In this document: piece after piece, positions 42,638 to 51,325 of the stretch | Layout: each line of letters starts with the position of its first letter | Numbering within the stretch: the first letter of the stretch is position 1 | Source: Parasulfuritortus sp049322515 | Lineage (GTDB): Bacteria; Pseudomonadota; Gammaproteobacteria; Burkholderiales; Thiobacillaceae | Direction: 5' to 3' | NCBI GenBank assembly: GCA_049322515.1 | Contig: JBMOQW010000017.1 | Coordinates: forward strand, 13,647 to 77,646 | Length of the DNA stretch: 64,000 bases | The notes under the pieces: generated by a model | Databases searched by the model: none | Told to the model about the DNA's origin: nothing | What the model saw: the letters and a program-made list of their open reading frames with translations, nothing else | Position numbers and translations under genes: made by a program

Positions 42638-43453
42638 TCATGGGGACGGCCACAGGTCGAAGAAATGATGGACCGGGCCGTGGCCCCGGCCCGTGGTGTA
42701 GGCCGCCCCCGCGTGCAGGGCGCCGGTCAGCCAGGCCTTGGCATTCCGAACTGCGGATTCGATGTCCTGGCCCCGGGCCAAAAAGGCACAGACGGCCGAA
42801 GACAAGGAACAGCCGGTACCGTGGGAATTCGGGGTCTGGATGCGGGTCCCCGGCAGTTCGGTCAGGGTTCCCGTGGCCTTTTGAAACAGCAGGTCCGTGC
42901 TCTCCTGGCCGGACAGGTGACCGCCCTTGAGCAGGACATTGGCGCAGCCAAATTCCGTGAGGTCCCTCGCTGCCCGGGCCATCGCCTCCGGCGTGTCGAC
43001 CGGGCGACCCAACAGGACCGAGGCCTCAGGCAAATTGGGCGTGATGATCAGGGCCTGGGGGATCAGGTGGGCCTTGAGGGCCGCCACCGCATCGTCGCGC
43101 AATAGCTTGTCGCCGGATTTGGACACCATGACCGGGTCGAGCACGATCCTGGAACAGCCCCACTGGGCAAGCTTCTGACTCACGGTCTCGATCACGTCCG
43201 GCGCATGGAGCATGCCGATCTTGATCGCGTCGGCGCCGATGTCGGAAAGCACGGCATCCATCTGCAGGCCAATGAATTCCGGCGGCACCGGCAGGATTCC
43301 AGTGACCGAATGGGTGTTCTGGGCGGTCAGGGCGGTGATGACCGACATGCCATAACAGCCCAGGGCGGAAAAGGTCTTCAGGTCGGCCTGGATGCCAGCC
43401 CCGCCACCGCTGTCCGACCCGGCGATGGTCAAGGCTCTGAAATAGGATTTCAT
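42638..43453 (-). CDS. thiD: Hydroxymethylpyrimidine/phosphomethylpyrimidine kinase
   Basis: A 271-residue ribokinase-like enzyme of thiamine synthesis, phosphorylating HMP and HMP-P. Motifs: TIAGSDSGGGAGIQADLKTF, GCYGMSVITALTAQNT, LDPVMVSKSG, ITPNLPEA, LLKGGHL and the anion-hole NSHGTGCSLSSA. The start at 43453 (MKSYFRALTI) has AAGGAA at good spacing. I looked for a TPP riboswitch upstream and found none. Confidence 0.94.
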   Translation of the reverse strand: MKSYFRALTIAGSDSGGGAGIQADLKTFSALGCYGMSVITALTAQNTHSVTGILPVPPEFIGLQMDAVLSDIGADAIKIGMLHAPDVIETVSQKLAQWGCSRIVLDPVMVSKSGDKLLRDDAVAALKAHLIPQALIITPNLPEASVLLGRPVDTPEAMARAARDLTEFGCANVLLKGGHLSGQESTDLLFQKATGTLTELPGTRIQTPNSHGTGCSLSSAVCAFLARGQDIESAVRNAKAWLTGALHAGAAYTTGRGHGPVHHFFDLWPSP

Positions 43454-43790
43454 GAAGGGATTCCTTGTGCGTTCGAGAGCAGGTTGCAAGCCTACCTCAG
43501 CCCAGGCCTCGGCCGGTCGCCCGCAACGGTCTCGGACACTGCTCGCGGCATGGCCCTCGCAAGCCACTGGGGGGAGAAGACCACCGCCAGGACACGATCT
43601 TATCGGCGAGCTCGGCGGGATGAGTCCTATGGACGGTGGCCACGGTGCCTCTTCACGACAAGGGCCACCCGGCGCAGGTAAGCTTGCATCAGATCCGATG
43701 GGGCAGCCACTTCCCTGGCGCCACGCATCTTTCGCAAGCATGGTGTATACAGTGGCCAAACGGAGCGCGGAACGCCGTTGTTGAACCTTC
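43454..43790. other. Divergent intergenic region, no gene seen
   Basis: This 337-bp region separates thiD from the divergent membrane-protein gene and should contain both promoters. Short shadow frames exist, but I see no ribosome sites, repeats, riboswitch motif or tRNA. A GTATAC palindrome occurs near 43744-43749. Confidence 0.4.
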
Positions 43791-45332
43791 ATGCACCGAC
43801 ACCCTGAATCAATGTCTGGACATTCTCAACACGACGACCGTATGCCACTCAGCCGGCGCGTGCTGTACGTCTGCGTCCTCCTGCTGGCGCTGTTGGCTCT
43901 GAGCCAGTTCGACCTCAAGTTGATCATCCCGATCTTGGTCGTACTCGCCGTCCAGACCAGGTTTTCGCGAATGACCACGCCGTTCGGCTACAAGAGGCCA
44001 CCTGCGCCAGCCTCGCAGCCCCGCGACACTGGCGACCCCGTGGTACGAGCATACCTGGTGGTCGGTTGCATCTTGCTCATCGCAGGTCTGGCGGCCCTCC
44101 TTGGCTACCCCAGCGCGGCCGCACCCGGTCCTCTCATGTCGATCCTGCCCAGGTGGTTCGTCATCCCCGGTGTGCAAGCGCTCCTGCTGGGCACTGTTCT
44201 CATTGCGCTGGGTATCGATCTGCTCAAGGGCGGATTGCGGCGACCATGGGGCGAACCGAAGCGCCTCGATGGCCAAGCGTCCAGCTTGGCTGAAAAGTCC
44301 GGGCTGTTCCGGTATATCGTCCCTTGGCTGGCCCTGGCCTGGGTGGCGGACCTGGGCGGCTGGCCCAATCTGGCGCAGGCCATCGTGGGCTTGGTCGGGC
44401 TGGGTCTCGTGCAGCACCTGGCGAAGGACTGGCCGTTGTTCGCAGCCCTCGCCGCACCTGCGGTCGCCTTCTATGGCTGGTCCGCCATGGGGCACGCCAA
44501 GAGCGCCTTCGGACACGCGAACCCGCTGGTTTTCGTGATCGCGATCCTGGCCATGGTCGCAGGGTTTTCGATGGTGGTGACCACCCTTGGCCGTGCCGTC
44601 ACCGCAGCGCTCGACACCCTCAAGCGAGGAACCTGGTCAAGAGAACCCTGGCTAAGGCAGGTCGCACTGGGCGTGGCGGCCTGCGTGCTGGCTGCCAGTG
44701 CCCACACGCTCTTCAAGGAGCGCCGGCAGCAACGCGAAGCGGCTGAAGTAGCGGCAAGGTATGCCGAAGGGGTCGCCGCCAGCCGAGCCGCCGCCGAAGA
44801 GAAGGCCGAGGCTCAAGCCCAAGCCGACGCCCTGCGGGCAGAGGCCGATGCGCTGGTTCCTGGCGTCAGTTGCCGCTATTCCATGGGCCACGACAGCTTC
44901 TTGTTCGAGAACCAGCATAAAAATCCGGAGCCCGGCATTCCAGGCAAGGTGGACCACCAGTTCGTACGCAAGCGCTGGGTACCTCGGGAGCCACCACGGG
45001 AAGCACGGGTGCTGGATGCCAGCGTGGACCTCAACGTGCTCCGGCAGCATGCGACTCGCGCGCCGATCCTCAGCCTGCCATCCGGCGACGTGTTATTCAT
45101 GTCGCCCAAGGGCGCCCGATTGCTGATGCTCAACCCGGATGGCCGCGTGCTTCATCTGGCCAGCTTCCCGGAGATCCTGCTGAAATACGCACCCGTGGCA
45201 TGCGCCGGCGAGAACGGCACCCGGTGGGTCGTGGCACTGGGGCCTGTGGTCAAGCAGTTCGAACGGCTTGCCCCCGACACCCTCCCCCTCGAAGTGGACC
45301 AGGAAAACCTGGACAACACCTGGTTTTCTTGA
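43791..45332 (+). CDS. Membrane protein of unknown function with coiled coil
   Basis: A 513-residue protein not recognised as any family. After a short hydrophilic start come about seven or eight hydrophobic helices (roughly 25-305). A charged Ala/Glu/Arg-rich coiled coil follows (about 305-350: KERRQQREAAEVAARYAEG onward), then a soluble domain of about 160 residues with GVSCRYSMGHDSFLF, VLDASVDLNVL and PSGDVLFMSPKGARLLML. The last section may be beta-rich. The start is uncertain: 43791 (MHRHPES) or the Met 8 residues later. No operon partners; neighbours are divergent and convergent. Accessory-block composition suggests a lineage-specific gene. Confidence 0.6.
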   Translation: MHRHPESMSGHSQHDDRMPLSRRVLYVCVLLLALLALSQFDLKLIIPILVVLAVQTRFSRMTTPFGYKRPPAPASQPRDTGDPVVRAYLVVGCILLIAGLAALLGYPSAAAPGPLMSILPRWFVIPGVQALLLGTVLIALGIDLLKGGLRRPWGEPKRLDGQASSLAEKSGLFRYIVPWLALAWVADLGGWPNLAQAIVGLVGLGLVQHLAKDWPLFAALAAPAVAFYGWSAMGHAKSAFGHANPLVFVIAILAMVAGFSMVVTTLGRAVTAALDTLKRGTWSREPWLRQVALGVAACVLAASAHTLFKERRQQREAAEVAARYAEGVAASRAAAEEKAEAQAQADALRAEADALVPGVSCRYSMGHDSFLFENQHKNPEPGIPGKVDHQFVRKRWVPREPPREARVLDASVDLNVLRQHATRAPILSLPSGDVLFMSPKGARLLMLNPDGRVLHLASFPEILLKYAPVACAGENGTRWVVALGPVVKQFERLAPDTLPLEVDQENLDNTWFS

Positions 45333-45479
45333 GAACCACCGCGGCTACCCCGGCGCCCGATGCCTTCCAGGATAATCGAGCAAACGGCAACCGACCCATG
45401 CACGCGTTGGCCTCTGAAACAGCGACTTTCGGAAGACGGTAGCGCAGTGCGATTTCTTGTAAGGCGTCAACGTTCGGTG

Positions 45480-45974
45480 TCATCGTTCCGTGCGCTCCAT
45501 GGAGTGGTTGCGCAGTTCAACGCCGCGCCGGAACACTGACTGATCCCTCACGACCTTGAATCCATGCGTTTCGAAAAAAGGCCGAGCAACCACGCTGACT
45601 TCCGCGGAAAGCGTTCCAATGCCAAGCGTCCTTGCCTTGGCCAGGAGCTCTGCCATCAATGCTGTGCCCACGCCCTGCCGCACAATCTCTGGGCTAACAA
45701 AAAGCAGGTCGATTGAGCCTGAATGCTCAAGCCGCGCGAATCCAGATACCCGCCCCGCCACCTCCGCGACCAGAACAGTTCCACTCGCCAAGCGCTTGCT
45801 CCAAAGATCCAGGTCTGGCCGTTCGGGTGCCCACGCGTCGATCTGCTCGCCAGAGTAATCCCGCCCTGCAATACCCCGAACAGAGCGGCCAAAGAGAACT
45901 ACGATCTCATTCAGGTCATCCGGATCATAAGGCCGGATCTTGACAATTTTCATGCCGTCGAACATTCGAGTCAT
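45480..45974 (-). CDS. GNAT-family N-acetyltransferase
   Basis: A protein of about 164 residues of the acetyltransferase fold: IVKIRPYDPDDLNEIVVLF at the N-terminus, LFVSPEIVRQGVGTALMAEL for acetyl-CoA binding, and ARPFFETHGFKVV near the end, where F-F-x-x-x-G-F is the typical motif. Start at 45974 overlaps the preceding stop as ATGA; Met at 45953 (MKIVKIRPY) is the alternative. It is paired with a second GNAT gene. Base composition is less GC-rich than the core genes, hinting at acquisition. Confidence 0.8.
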   Translation of the reverse strand: MTRMFDGMKIVKIRPYDPDDLNEIVVLFGRSVRGIAGRDYSGEQIDAWAPERPDLDLWSKRLASGTVLVAEVAGRVSGFARLEHSGSIDLLFVSPEIVRQGVGTALMAELLAKARTLGIGTLSAEVSVVARPFFETHGFKVVRDQSVFRRGVELRNHSMERTER

Positions 45975-46426
45975 GCCGCGCCATAGAGATGCCACTCCCA
46001 CACCTGACCATCCGAGGGATGGTGCACCGGACCGGAAAACTGAAAGCCCAGTTTTTCAAGGATATGGGTTGATGCATTCTTCTCTGGCAGCGTGTGGGCC
46101 TTGATCTTCACCACGCCATATTGTTTGGCCAGATCGATCAATTTCTGAGCCATTGAAGATGCAACGCCCCTACCCTCATGGTCCGGGAAAGTGAAATAGG
46201 CAATCTCTACCTCACCAGACTCAGGAAACGCTTTGAATGCACAGGTTCCGATATATGCCCCCTGCTCCTCAGCCAAATAGCCAGCCCAAGGCAGTATCGG
46301 TATCCCGTTGGGATACATGGCGAGGGTTGACGCGCACACGTCTTTCAAGAATTCGGAGTTCTGGATTTCCTGGCTAGACATCAGCGCCTGTGTGATTGCT
46401 ACAAGATTCATTTTCATGCTGCTCAT
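45971..46426 (-). CDS. GNAT-family N-acetyltransferase
   Basis: A 151-residue acetyltransferase with FPDHEGRGVASSMAQKLI as the acetyl-CoA loop and STHILEKLGFQFSGPV as the C-terminal motif. The region before the loop contains GAYIGTCAFKAFPESGEVEIAYF, the beta-strand pair. It is upstream of, and coupled to, the acetyltransferase gene at 45480. The gene is visibly more AT-rich than its neighbours, which fits horizontal transfer. Substrate unknown. Confidence 0.82.
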   Translation of the reverse strand: MSSMKMNLVAITQALMSSQEIQNSEFLKDVCASTLAMYPNGIPILPWAGYLAEEQGAYIGTCAFKAFPESGEVEIAYFTFPDHEGRGVASSMAQKLIDLAKQYGVVKIKAHTLPEKNASTHILEKLGFQFSGPVHHPSDGQVWEWHLYGAA

Positions 46427-46683
46427 CGCGCTAGGACTTGTTTCTAGGTTTTATTCCACACCGTCCCCATGACGGCTTGGGTCTGGCAACGTTCAAGGGG
46501 GCGGCCCGGCCGGCGGGGATTCTGCAATCAAAACTCGAAGCCGACCTTATGAGCGCAAGGTTGGGGCAGACTGTTGATGGTTCGGACCATCATTCCTGCG
46601 CCGGTGAGTTGCTCGAAATGCAGGGGATATCTTAATTAAAGCGCTCGGATACGGCATCCCAATCGCTTGTGCCGATCATCGGT

Positions 46684-47565
46684 TCATTGTGCATCCGCGA
46701 CCAAAGCCACCGCGGAGGACAGGGCGGCAGGCACCTGGGCAGGGATATCCTCGCGCCATTGAAGCCCGATCGTCCGTTCAATATCTAGACCAGACACCTC
46801 CACCATGGCCAGGTCGGGCGGGACCAGACTTCGTGGTGCCAGGGTGATGCCCATGCCGTTTCTTACCCATTGAAAGGCCAAGTCTTCACGTTCCGCGCGG
46901 AACCGCACGTCCAGCTTCACTTGAGCGGCCTTGAGGCGGGCGCGTCCCAGCGAGTCGAGCTCACAATTGGAGCGATGCACAAAAGGGGCCTTGGCCAAAT
47001 CGCGAATCGGGATGGTGCCCATTGACGTTGCCAGTGCGTGGTTGGGCGCCATGACGGCCACAAGGGGTTCACGCCAGAGCACCCGCGCATGGGGTGTCAA
47101 GTCGCCCACGTTACCCCAAACGACTGCCAGTCGGTTCCGCGTAAACCAGCTCGCCAATCGGTTGGCCGAACCTTCCCATAGCTCCAGCCGCATTTCCGGT
47201 TCGTTGACTTCTAGTTGGCGAATGACGTTGGCCACGAGCGATTGCGGCAGGGTATCCAGGACGCCCAGGCGTACGCGGGTCTCGCTCACAGGCTGGCCTG
47301 AGAATTCGGTCAGGGCGGTTTCGCATTCGTTGAGGATTTCCAATGCCCTGCGGTAGAAGCGTTGGCCCGCCGGAGTCAGGCGCAATGGCCGGTTAGCCGG
47401 TCCCCTGCGATCGAAAAGCGCGCCGCCTAGTTGCGCTTCAAGCGCCTTGAGGCCGGACGAGATCGATGGCTGAGAGAGGTGCAGTCGCTGGGCGGCTCTG
47501 ATCACACCGCCGTATTCGACGACGGCGACCAGGAAGCGCAAATGTTGCGTCTTTAGAATAGCCAT
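46684..47565 (-). CDS. LysR-family transcriptional regulator
   Basis: A 293-residue LTTR: N-terminal winged helix (HLRFLVAVVEYGGVIRAAQRLHLSQPSISSGLKALEAQLGGALFDR), then a periplasmic-binding-protein-like effector domain (about 92-290). It is divergent from a thioesterase gene; the shared 88-bp region contains an AT-rich partial palindrome, the normal arrangement for LTTR autoregulation and activation of the divergent gene. The effector is unknown. Confidence 0.92.
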   Translation of the reverse strand: MAILKTQHLRFLVAVVEYGGVIRAAQRLHLSQPSISSGLKALEAQLGGALFDRRGPANRPLRLTPAGQRFYRRALEILNECETALTEFSGQPVSETRVRLGVLDTLPQSLVANVIRQLEVNEPEMRLELWEGSANRLASWFTRNRLAVVWGNVGDLTPHARVLWREPLVAVMAPNHALATSMGTIPIRDLAKAPFVHRSNCELDSLGRARLKAAQVKLDVRFRAEREDLAFQWVRNGMGITLAPRSLVPPDLAMVEVSGLDIERTIGLQWREDIPAQVPAALSSAVALVADAQ

Positions 47566-47589
47566 TCTCTATGATTAACAATAAATACA

Positions 47590-47611
47590 ATCGAATTTAA
47601 TTATATTCAAT
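47590..47611. promoter_or_regulatory. Candidate LysR operator
   Basis: ATCGAAT, eight AT bases, ATTCAAT: an imperfect palindrome (6 of 7 arm positions) with the T-N11-A spacing seen in LTTR sites, located 43 bp before the thioesterase ATG and 25 bp before the regulator start. Confidence 0.55.
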
Positions 47612-47653
47612 GGGCCGCTAGATTGCTGACTTCCTGCAACCGAACAAGGTGAG

Positions 47654-48133
47654 ATGATGCGCATGCAACTCCCGACCCTGGAATATCTTCAACGGCAAAT
47701 CGACGGCACCCTGCCGCCCGATGCCGGAACGGAAATGCAGTATCCGACCGCGATTTCAAAACTGCTTGGCTTTCGCGTCACCGCGATCGATCGAGGGATT
47801 GCCCGCCTGGAAATGGATGCGGATGCCAGCATCCACGGCAACCAGCAGGGCACGGTGCATGGGGGGCTGTTGAGCGAGTTGGCCGACGCCGCCATCGGCA
47901 CCGCCCACTCGACTGCGATCGAGGCAAATGAGACCTTTACCAGCATCGACTTGCGCATCAGTTTCTTCCGCCCGGTGTGGAAATCCGTGCTGACTGCCAC
48001 GGCCAGGCCGGTTCAGCATGGCCGTACCGTCACTCACTACCAATGCGAGATCCTCCGGGAGGATGGCAAGCTGGTTGCCATGGCGGCTGGCACCGTCATG
48101 ACCCTGCGCGGCGTCGCGGCAACCGGACGTTGA
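47654..48133 (+). CDS. PaaI-type hotdog thioesterase
   Basis: A 159-residue acyl-CoA thioesterase-like protein: GNQQGTVHGGLLSELADAAIG is the active-site hotdog helix with conserved Asn/Gly-Gly/Glu-Asp, and FTSIDLRISFFRPVW the partner strand. AAGGTGAG immediately before ATGATG supports the start. It is probably controlled by the divergent LysR regulator and is cotranscribed with the small monooxygenase gene 40 bp downstream. Substrate unknown; PaaI relatives act on aryl-CoA thioesters. Confidence 0.85.
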   Translation: MMRMQLPTLEYLQRQIDGTLPPDAGTEMQYPTAISKLLGFRVTAIDRGIARLEMDADASIHGNQQGTVHGGLLSELADAAIGTAHSTAIEANETFTSIDLRISFFRPVWKSVLTATARPVQHGRTVTHYQCEILREDGKLVAMAAGTVMTLRGVAATGR

Positions 48134-48173
48134 ATCGACCAGACCACTTCAATAGCCAAGGAGCGCGAACGCC

Positions 48174-48482
48174 ATGAGCCAGATTGCAGACACCCCGAAT
48201 CCACCCTACTACGCGGTCATATTCACGTCCTTCCGTACCGTGGGCGACAACGGCTATGCCGACGCAGCCGCCCGGATACTCGACATCGCTCGACAGCAGC
48301 CAGGCTTTCTCGGGTATGAATCAGCCCGGCAGGAGATGGGCCTCTCCGTGTCTTACTGGGAATCGCTGGAAGCCATTCGTGCCTGGAAGGAACATCCGGA
48401 ACACCGCAAGGTGCAGGCGAAGGAAGCGCTCTGGTATCGAGAAAACCGGATACGCATCTGCAAGGTAGAGCGCGACTACTGA
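48174..48482 (+). CDS. Antibiotic biosynthesis monooxygenase (ABM) domain protein
   Basis: A 102-residue dimeric alpha+beta barrel protein of the ABM/YgiN type: YYAVIFTSFRTVGDNGYADAAARIL, QPGFLGYESARQ, SVSYWESLEAIRAWKEHPEHRKVQ. Such proteins include small oxygenases and haem-degrading enzymes, but the catalytic residues are not diagnostic. AAGGAGCG precedes the ATG. It is the second gene behind the LysR-controlled thioesterase. Confidence 0.85.
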   Translation: MSQIADTPNPPYYAVIFTSFRTVGDNGYADAAARILDIARQQPGFLGYESARQEMGLSVSYWESLEAIRAWKEHPEHRKVQAKEALWYRENRIRICKVERDY

Positions 48483-48493
48483 CCCGGGTCAGG

Positions 48494-49897
48494 CTAGGCC
48501 AGCCGTGCCAACGCGATCAGCGCTCGTTCGAGTCTATCGTCCCATACCCGCGCGCAAGATAGCCGGAAATTGTTTGCAAATTTTCCGCTCGCGGAAAAGA
48601 GGGACCCGGGTGCGATACTGATCCCTTGCTTGAGCGCGCGCCTGGCTATATCAAAGCTGTCGTTCCCTCCCGGTAGTTCGACCCAGAGAACGAAACCTCC
48701 TTGCGGCAGGGAAACTCGCGTGCCCTCCGGAAAGTACTTCATGACGGCGTCGCTCATGCGTGCCACAGCGCTGGCATAGCGTCCGCGCACCTCACGCAGA
48801 TAGCGCTCGTAGCGGCCACTGGCCAGTAGTTCGGCCACCGCCAGTTGTGGTGCGGTGGGGCTGGCGATACTCGTCACGTACTTCAGATACTCGATCCGGT
48901 CGTGATGGCGCCCCGCAGCAATCCAGCCGACGCGCAGGCCCGGCGAAAGTGATTTGGAAAACGAGCCGCAATACAGAATGTCGGCGTGTGGCGAGAGACC
49001 CTTACAGGTCGTCGGCCGACGCTGATTGAACCCGAGGTCGCCGTAGACATCGTCTTCGATGAGCGGAATCTGGTACTTGCCGAGCAGACGAATCAGCGTG
49101 CGCTTGTTCTCATCCGGCATACTGCATCCAAGTGGATTGCTGAAATTCGGAGATATCACGCAAGCCTTCACCGGCCACCGATCCAGGGCGAACGCCAGCG
49201 CGTCGAGGGCAATTCCATCACGCGGGTGCGAAGGGATTTCCAATGCTTCCAAGCCGAGCGATTCGAGGACATGCAACAAGCCATAGAAAGTCGGCGACTC
49301 GACCACGACGACGTCGCCCGGCTTGGTGACCGCACGCAAAGCCAGGCTGAGCGCTTCCTGGCAACCCGTGGTGATGACGATATTGTCGGCCGAAACATCG
49401 CTGCCCGATTCGTTCATGCGTCTTGCGATCTGACGGCGTAGTTCCGGTGCGCCTGGCGGCATCATGTAGCCAGCGGCTTGTGATCGATCCACCCGCATCA
49501 CCTTTGCCAGCGCGCGCCCAATCGCCTGAGTGGGCAGAAATGCCGGGTCAGGCACGGCAGCGCCAAGCTGCACAATGCCTGGGTCGTTCGCGGCCTTGAT
49601 CAAGGCCATGGCCATGGCCTGGTTGCTGACCAGCCGCGGGGCCACCGTGCTCGAAGAAGAATCTGGCTCGATGGGGTGAATGGTCTGGCGCTCGCGCACA
49701 TAGAAGCCGGAGCGAGGCCTCGCTTCGACTTGTCCCCTGTCAGTCAGCACCTGGTACGCGGCGACCGCCGTGGCCACGCTGACGCCACGCGTGCGGGCTT
49801 GGGCGCGCACGCCGGGCAGCCGCTCACCCGGCACGTAGGTGCCGCTGGCAATGTGCTGCGCGATTTCATTGGCAAGCTGTTGATAAAGAACATCCAT
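48494..49897 (-). CDS. MocR-type GntR/aminotransferase regulator
   Basis: A 467-residue fusion of a GntR winged helix (LYQQLANEIAQHIASGTYVPGERLPGVRAQARTRGVS, residues 4-70) and a fold-type I aminotransferase domain (about 105-467). The PLP Lys is in CGSFSKSLSPGLRVGW and VISPNFSNPLG and EDDVYGDLGF are conserved. MocR proteins use PLP or an amino acid as effector to control divergent genes. Here the divergent target would be the cupin gene; a palindrome lies between. Transport or vitamin B6 genes are not adjacent. Confidence 0.92.
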   Translation of the reverse strand: MDVLYQQLANEIAQHIASGTYVPGERLPGVRAQARTRGVSVATAVAAYQVLTDRGQVEARPRSGFYVRERQTIHPIEPDSSSSTVAPRLVSNQAMAMALIKAANDPGIVQLGAAVPDPAFLPTQAIGRALAKVMRVDRSQAAGYMMPPGAPELRRQIARRMNESGSDVSADNIVITTGCQEALSLALRAVTKPGDVVVVESPTFYGLLHVLESLGLEALEIPSHPRDGIALDALAFALDRWPVKACVISPNFSNPLGCSMPDENKRTLIRLLGKYQIPLIEDDVYGDLGFNQRRPTTCKGLSPHADILYCGSFSKSLSPGLRVGWIAAGRHHDRIEYLKYVTSIASPTAPQLAVAELLASGRYERYLREVRGRYASAVARMSDAVMKYFPEGTRVSLPQGGFVLWVELPGGNDSFDIARRALKQGISIAPGSLFSASGKFANNFRLSCARVWDDRLERALIALARLA

Positions 49898-49936
49898 GGG
49901 CGTCGATGAGCAGTACAGAGCAAGGGATCAGGGCAG

Positions 49937-49954
49937 GTACAGATTTTCTTGTAC
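49937..49954. promoter_or_regulatory. Candidate MocR operator
   Basis: GTACA and TGTAC separated by eight bases (GATTTTCT), 40 bp upstream of the MocR-type gene start, in the divergent region shared with the cupin gene. Plausible autoregulatory site. Confidence 0.5.
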
Positions 49955-50055
49955 ACATTCTGTGCTGCAACAATATACGTCAACTGAATCTGTATTGCAT
50001 GCCCAGGGAACTCTAGACTGAGACTGTCATGAAGCAACAAGAGGAGATCCCGCGT

Positions 50056-50532
50056 ATGGCCCCCAGCCATCCCGTCGCGATCCATGCGATGGCAGCGCCC
50101 GTGCGCGCCACGCCTTCGATCTACCCGACCATCCTGGCGGCGCGCGTCAAGGGGCGCGAGAAGCGGCCACTCGGCGACCTGTTCGGCCTGACCAACTTTG
50201 GGATCAATCTGACGCGGCTTCCTCCTGGCGCGGCTTCGTCGCTACGTCACGCACACGCGAAACAAGACGAATTCGTGTACATCCTTCAGGGCACCCCGAC
50301 CCTGCATACCAATGAAGGAAAGCTGGAACTGTCGCCAGGCATGTGCGCTGGATTCAAGGCAGGCAATGGCAACGCCCATTCGTTGATCAATGAATCGCAG
50401 GAAGACGTGGTCTATCTGGAAATCGGCGACAGAACGGATGGCGACGATGTGGCCTACCCGGATGACGATCTGTGCGCGCGACTTGTCGACGGCACCTGGC
50501 TGTTCTCCCGCAAGGATGGCACGTCCTATTGA
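50056..50532 (+). CDS. Cupin-domain protein
   Basis: A 158-residue protein with one cupin barrel: LRHAHAKQDEFVYILQG (metal-binding His/Gln/Glu set) and GMCAGFKAGNGNAHSLINESQEDVVYLEIGDR (second motif with His). The start at 50056 is set by GAGGAG nine bases upstream; an earlier ATG at 50029 is less well placed. It is divergent from the MocR-type regulator, its probable controller, and overlaps the downstream DUF1127 frame. Small cupins of this kind may be isomerases, dioxygenases or binding proteins; no assignment is possible. Confidence 0.85.
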   Translation: MAPSHPVAIHAMAAPVRATPSIYPTILAARVKGREKRPLGDLFGLTNFGINLTRLPPGAASSLRHAHAKQDEFVYILQGTPTLHTNEGKLELSPGMCAGFKAGNGNAHSLINESQEDVVYLEIGDRTDGDDVAYPDDDLCARLVDGTWLFSRKDGTSY

Positions 50533-51325
50533 TCGCGCCCTTGCCTCTGAGGAACCCGATTCAGAGCCCAGTCTGTCGGGTTCCATCGAGGGGGGCTGCC
50601 CGACGCATCCAACCCATCGCATTGGACTGGATGCCATCGATTTCGCGTACTACACACGCCAGGCACACAAGCGCCATGCACGTTACGTCCGTTTGTGGCT
50701 GCGCGCCTGGATCGGTTGTGTCGTCAGTTTCTTGCGGCAACGCAGTGTTGAGAGGGCGCTTCGCGCCCTGGATGAGCGCAGCCTGAGGGACATCGGGATC
50801 GCACAGGCCGATATTCCTGCCATCGCGAGCGGAGCCTATATGCAGGACATCAGCCGCAGGCAGCGCGGTGTGCGCGATTGCCCTGCGAAGGAAAGCCCAG
50901 GACGTTGCCCATCCACGGCCCTTTCCTTTCAACACCCAAGCAAGGAAGACATCAACATGAACAGGTTGTTTTCAGAGGCCCCGCGCAAATTCGCGCAACA
51001 CTGGATCGACGCCTGGAATCGCCACGATCTCGACGCAGTGCTGACGCACTTCAGCGACGATTTTGAATTTTCATCGCCACTCATCCGACATTTCGCAGAT
51101 GAACCTTCCGGAAAACTCATAGGAAAGGACGCCGTGCGCGCCTACTGGAAAAACGGCCTGACTCGGTTGCCTGATCTCCATTTCGAACTCGTGGACGTCC
51201 TTGCCGGCGTGAACTGTCTCACGATCTTGTATCGCGGGCATCGTGGCCTTGCCGCCGAAGTGCTACAGATCGGGTCGGACGGTTTGGCCGTGCGAGGACA
51301 AGCGCTCTATGCGGCAGAAGAGTGA
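50516..51325 (+). CDS. DUF1127 domain protein reading in frame into a SnoaL-like domain
   Basis: The frame opening at ATG 50516 encodes a DUF1127 protein: the YYTRQAHKRHARYVRLWLRAWIG helix and the signature ALRALDERSLRDIGIAQADIPA (about residues 80-105). Such proteins normally end soon after this motif. Here no stop occurs; the frame continues through about 38 unremarkable residues into the SnoaL-like domain listed separately from 50957. Either a stop was lost and a 269-residue fusion is made, or translation restarts at 50957, which has its own ribosome site. It overlaps the cupin gene by 17 bp. Confidence 0.5.
   Translation: MARPIDRALASEEPDSEPSLSGSIEGGCPTHPTHRIGLDAIDFAYYTRQAHKRHARYVRLWLRAWIGCVVSFLRQRSVERALRALDERSLRDIGIAQADIPAIASGAYMQDISRRQRGVRDCPAKESPGRCPSTALSFQHPSKEDINMNRLFSEAPRKFAQHWIDAWNRHDLDAVLTHFSDDFEFSSPLIRHFADEPSGKLIGKDAVRAYWKNGLTRLPDLHFELVDVLAGVNCLTILYRGHRGLAAEVLQIGSDGLAVRGQALYAAEE
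50957..51325 (+). CDS. SnoaL-like (NTF2 fold) protein
   Basis: A 122-residue protein with the SnoaL fold: FAQHWIDAWNRHDLDAVLTHFSDDFEFSSPLI is the typical opening, GKLIGKDAVRAYWKNGLTRLPDLHFELVDV the core. AAGGA lies eight bases before the ATG, so independent translation is likely despite the open frame running in from the DUF1127 domain. It overlaps the next gene by one base (TGATG). Function unknown; family members bind small ligands or act as isomerases. Confidence 0.8.
   Translation: MNRLFSEAPRKFAQHWIDAWNRHDLDAVLTHFSDDFEFSSPLIRHFADEPSGKLIGKDAVRAYWKNGLTRLPDLHFELVDVLAGVNCLTILYRGHRGLAAEVLQIGSDGLAVRGQALYAAEE

Noticed and set aside
43454..43790. Possible TPP riboswitch before thiD
   Set aside because: The conserved CUGAGA and ACCUGAUC-type thi-box segments were not found on the relevant strand.
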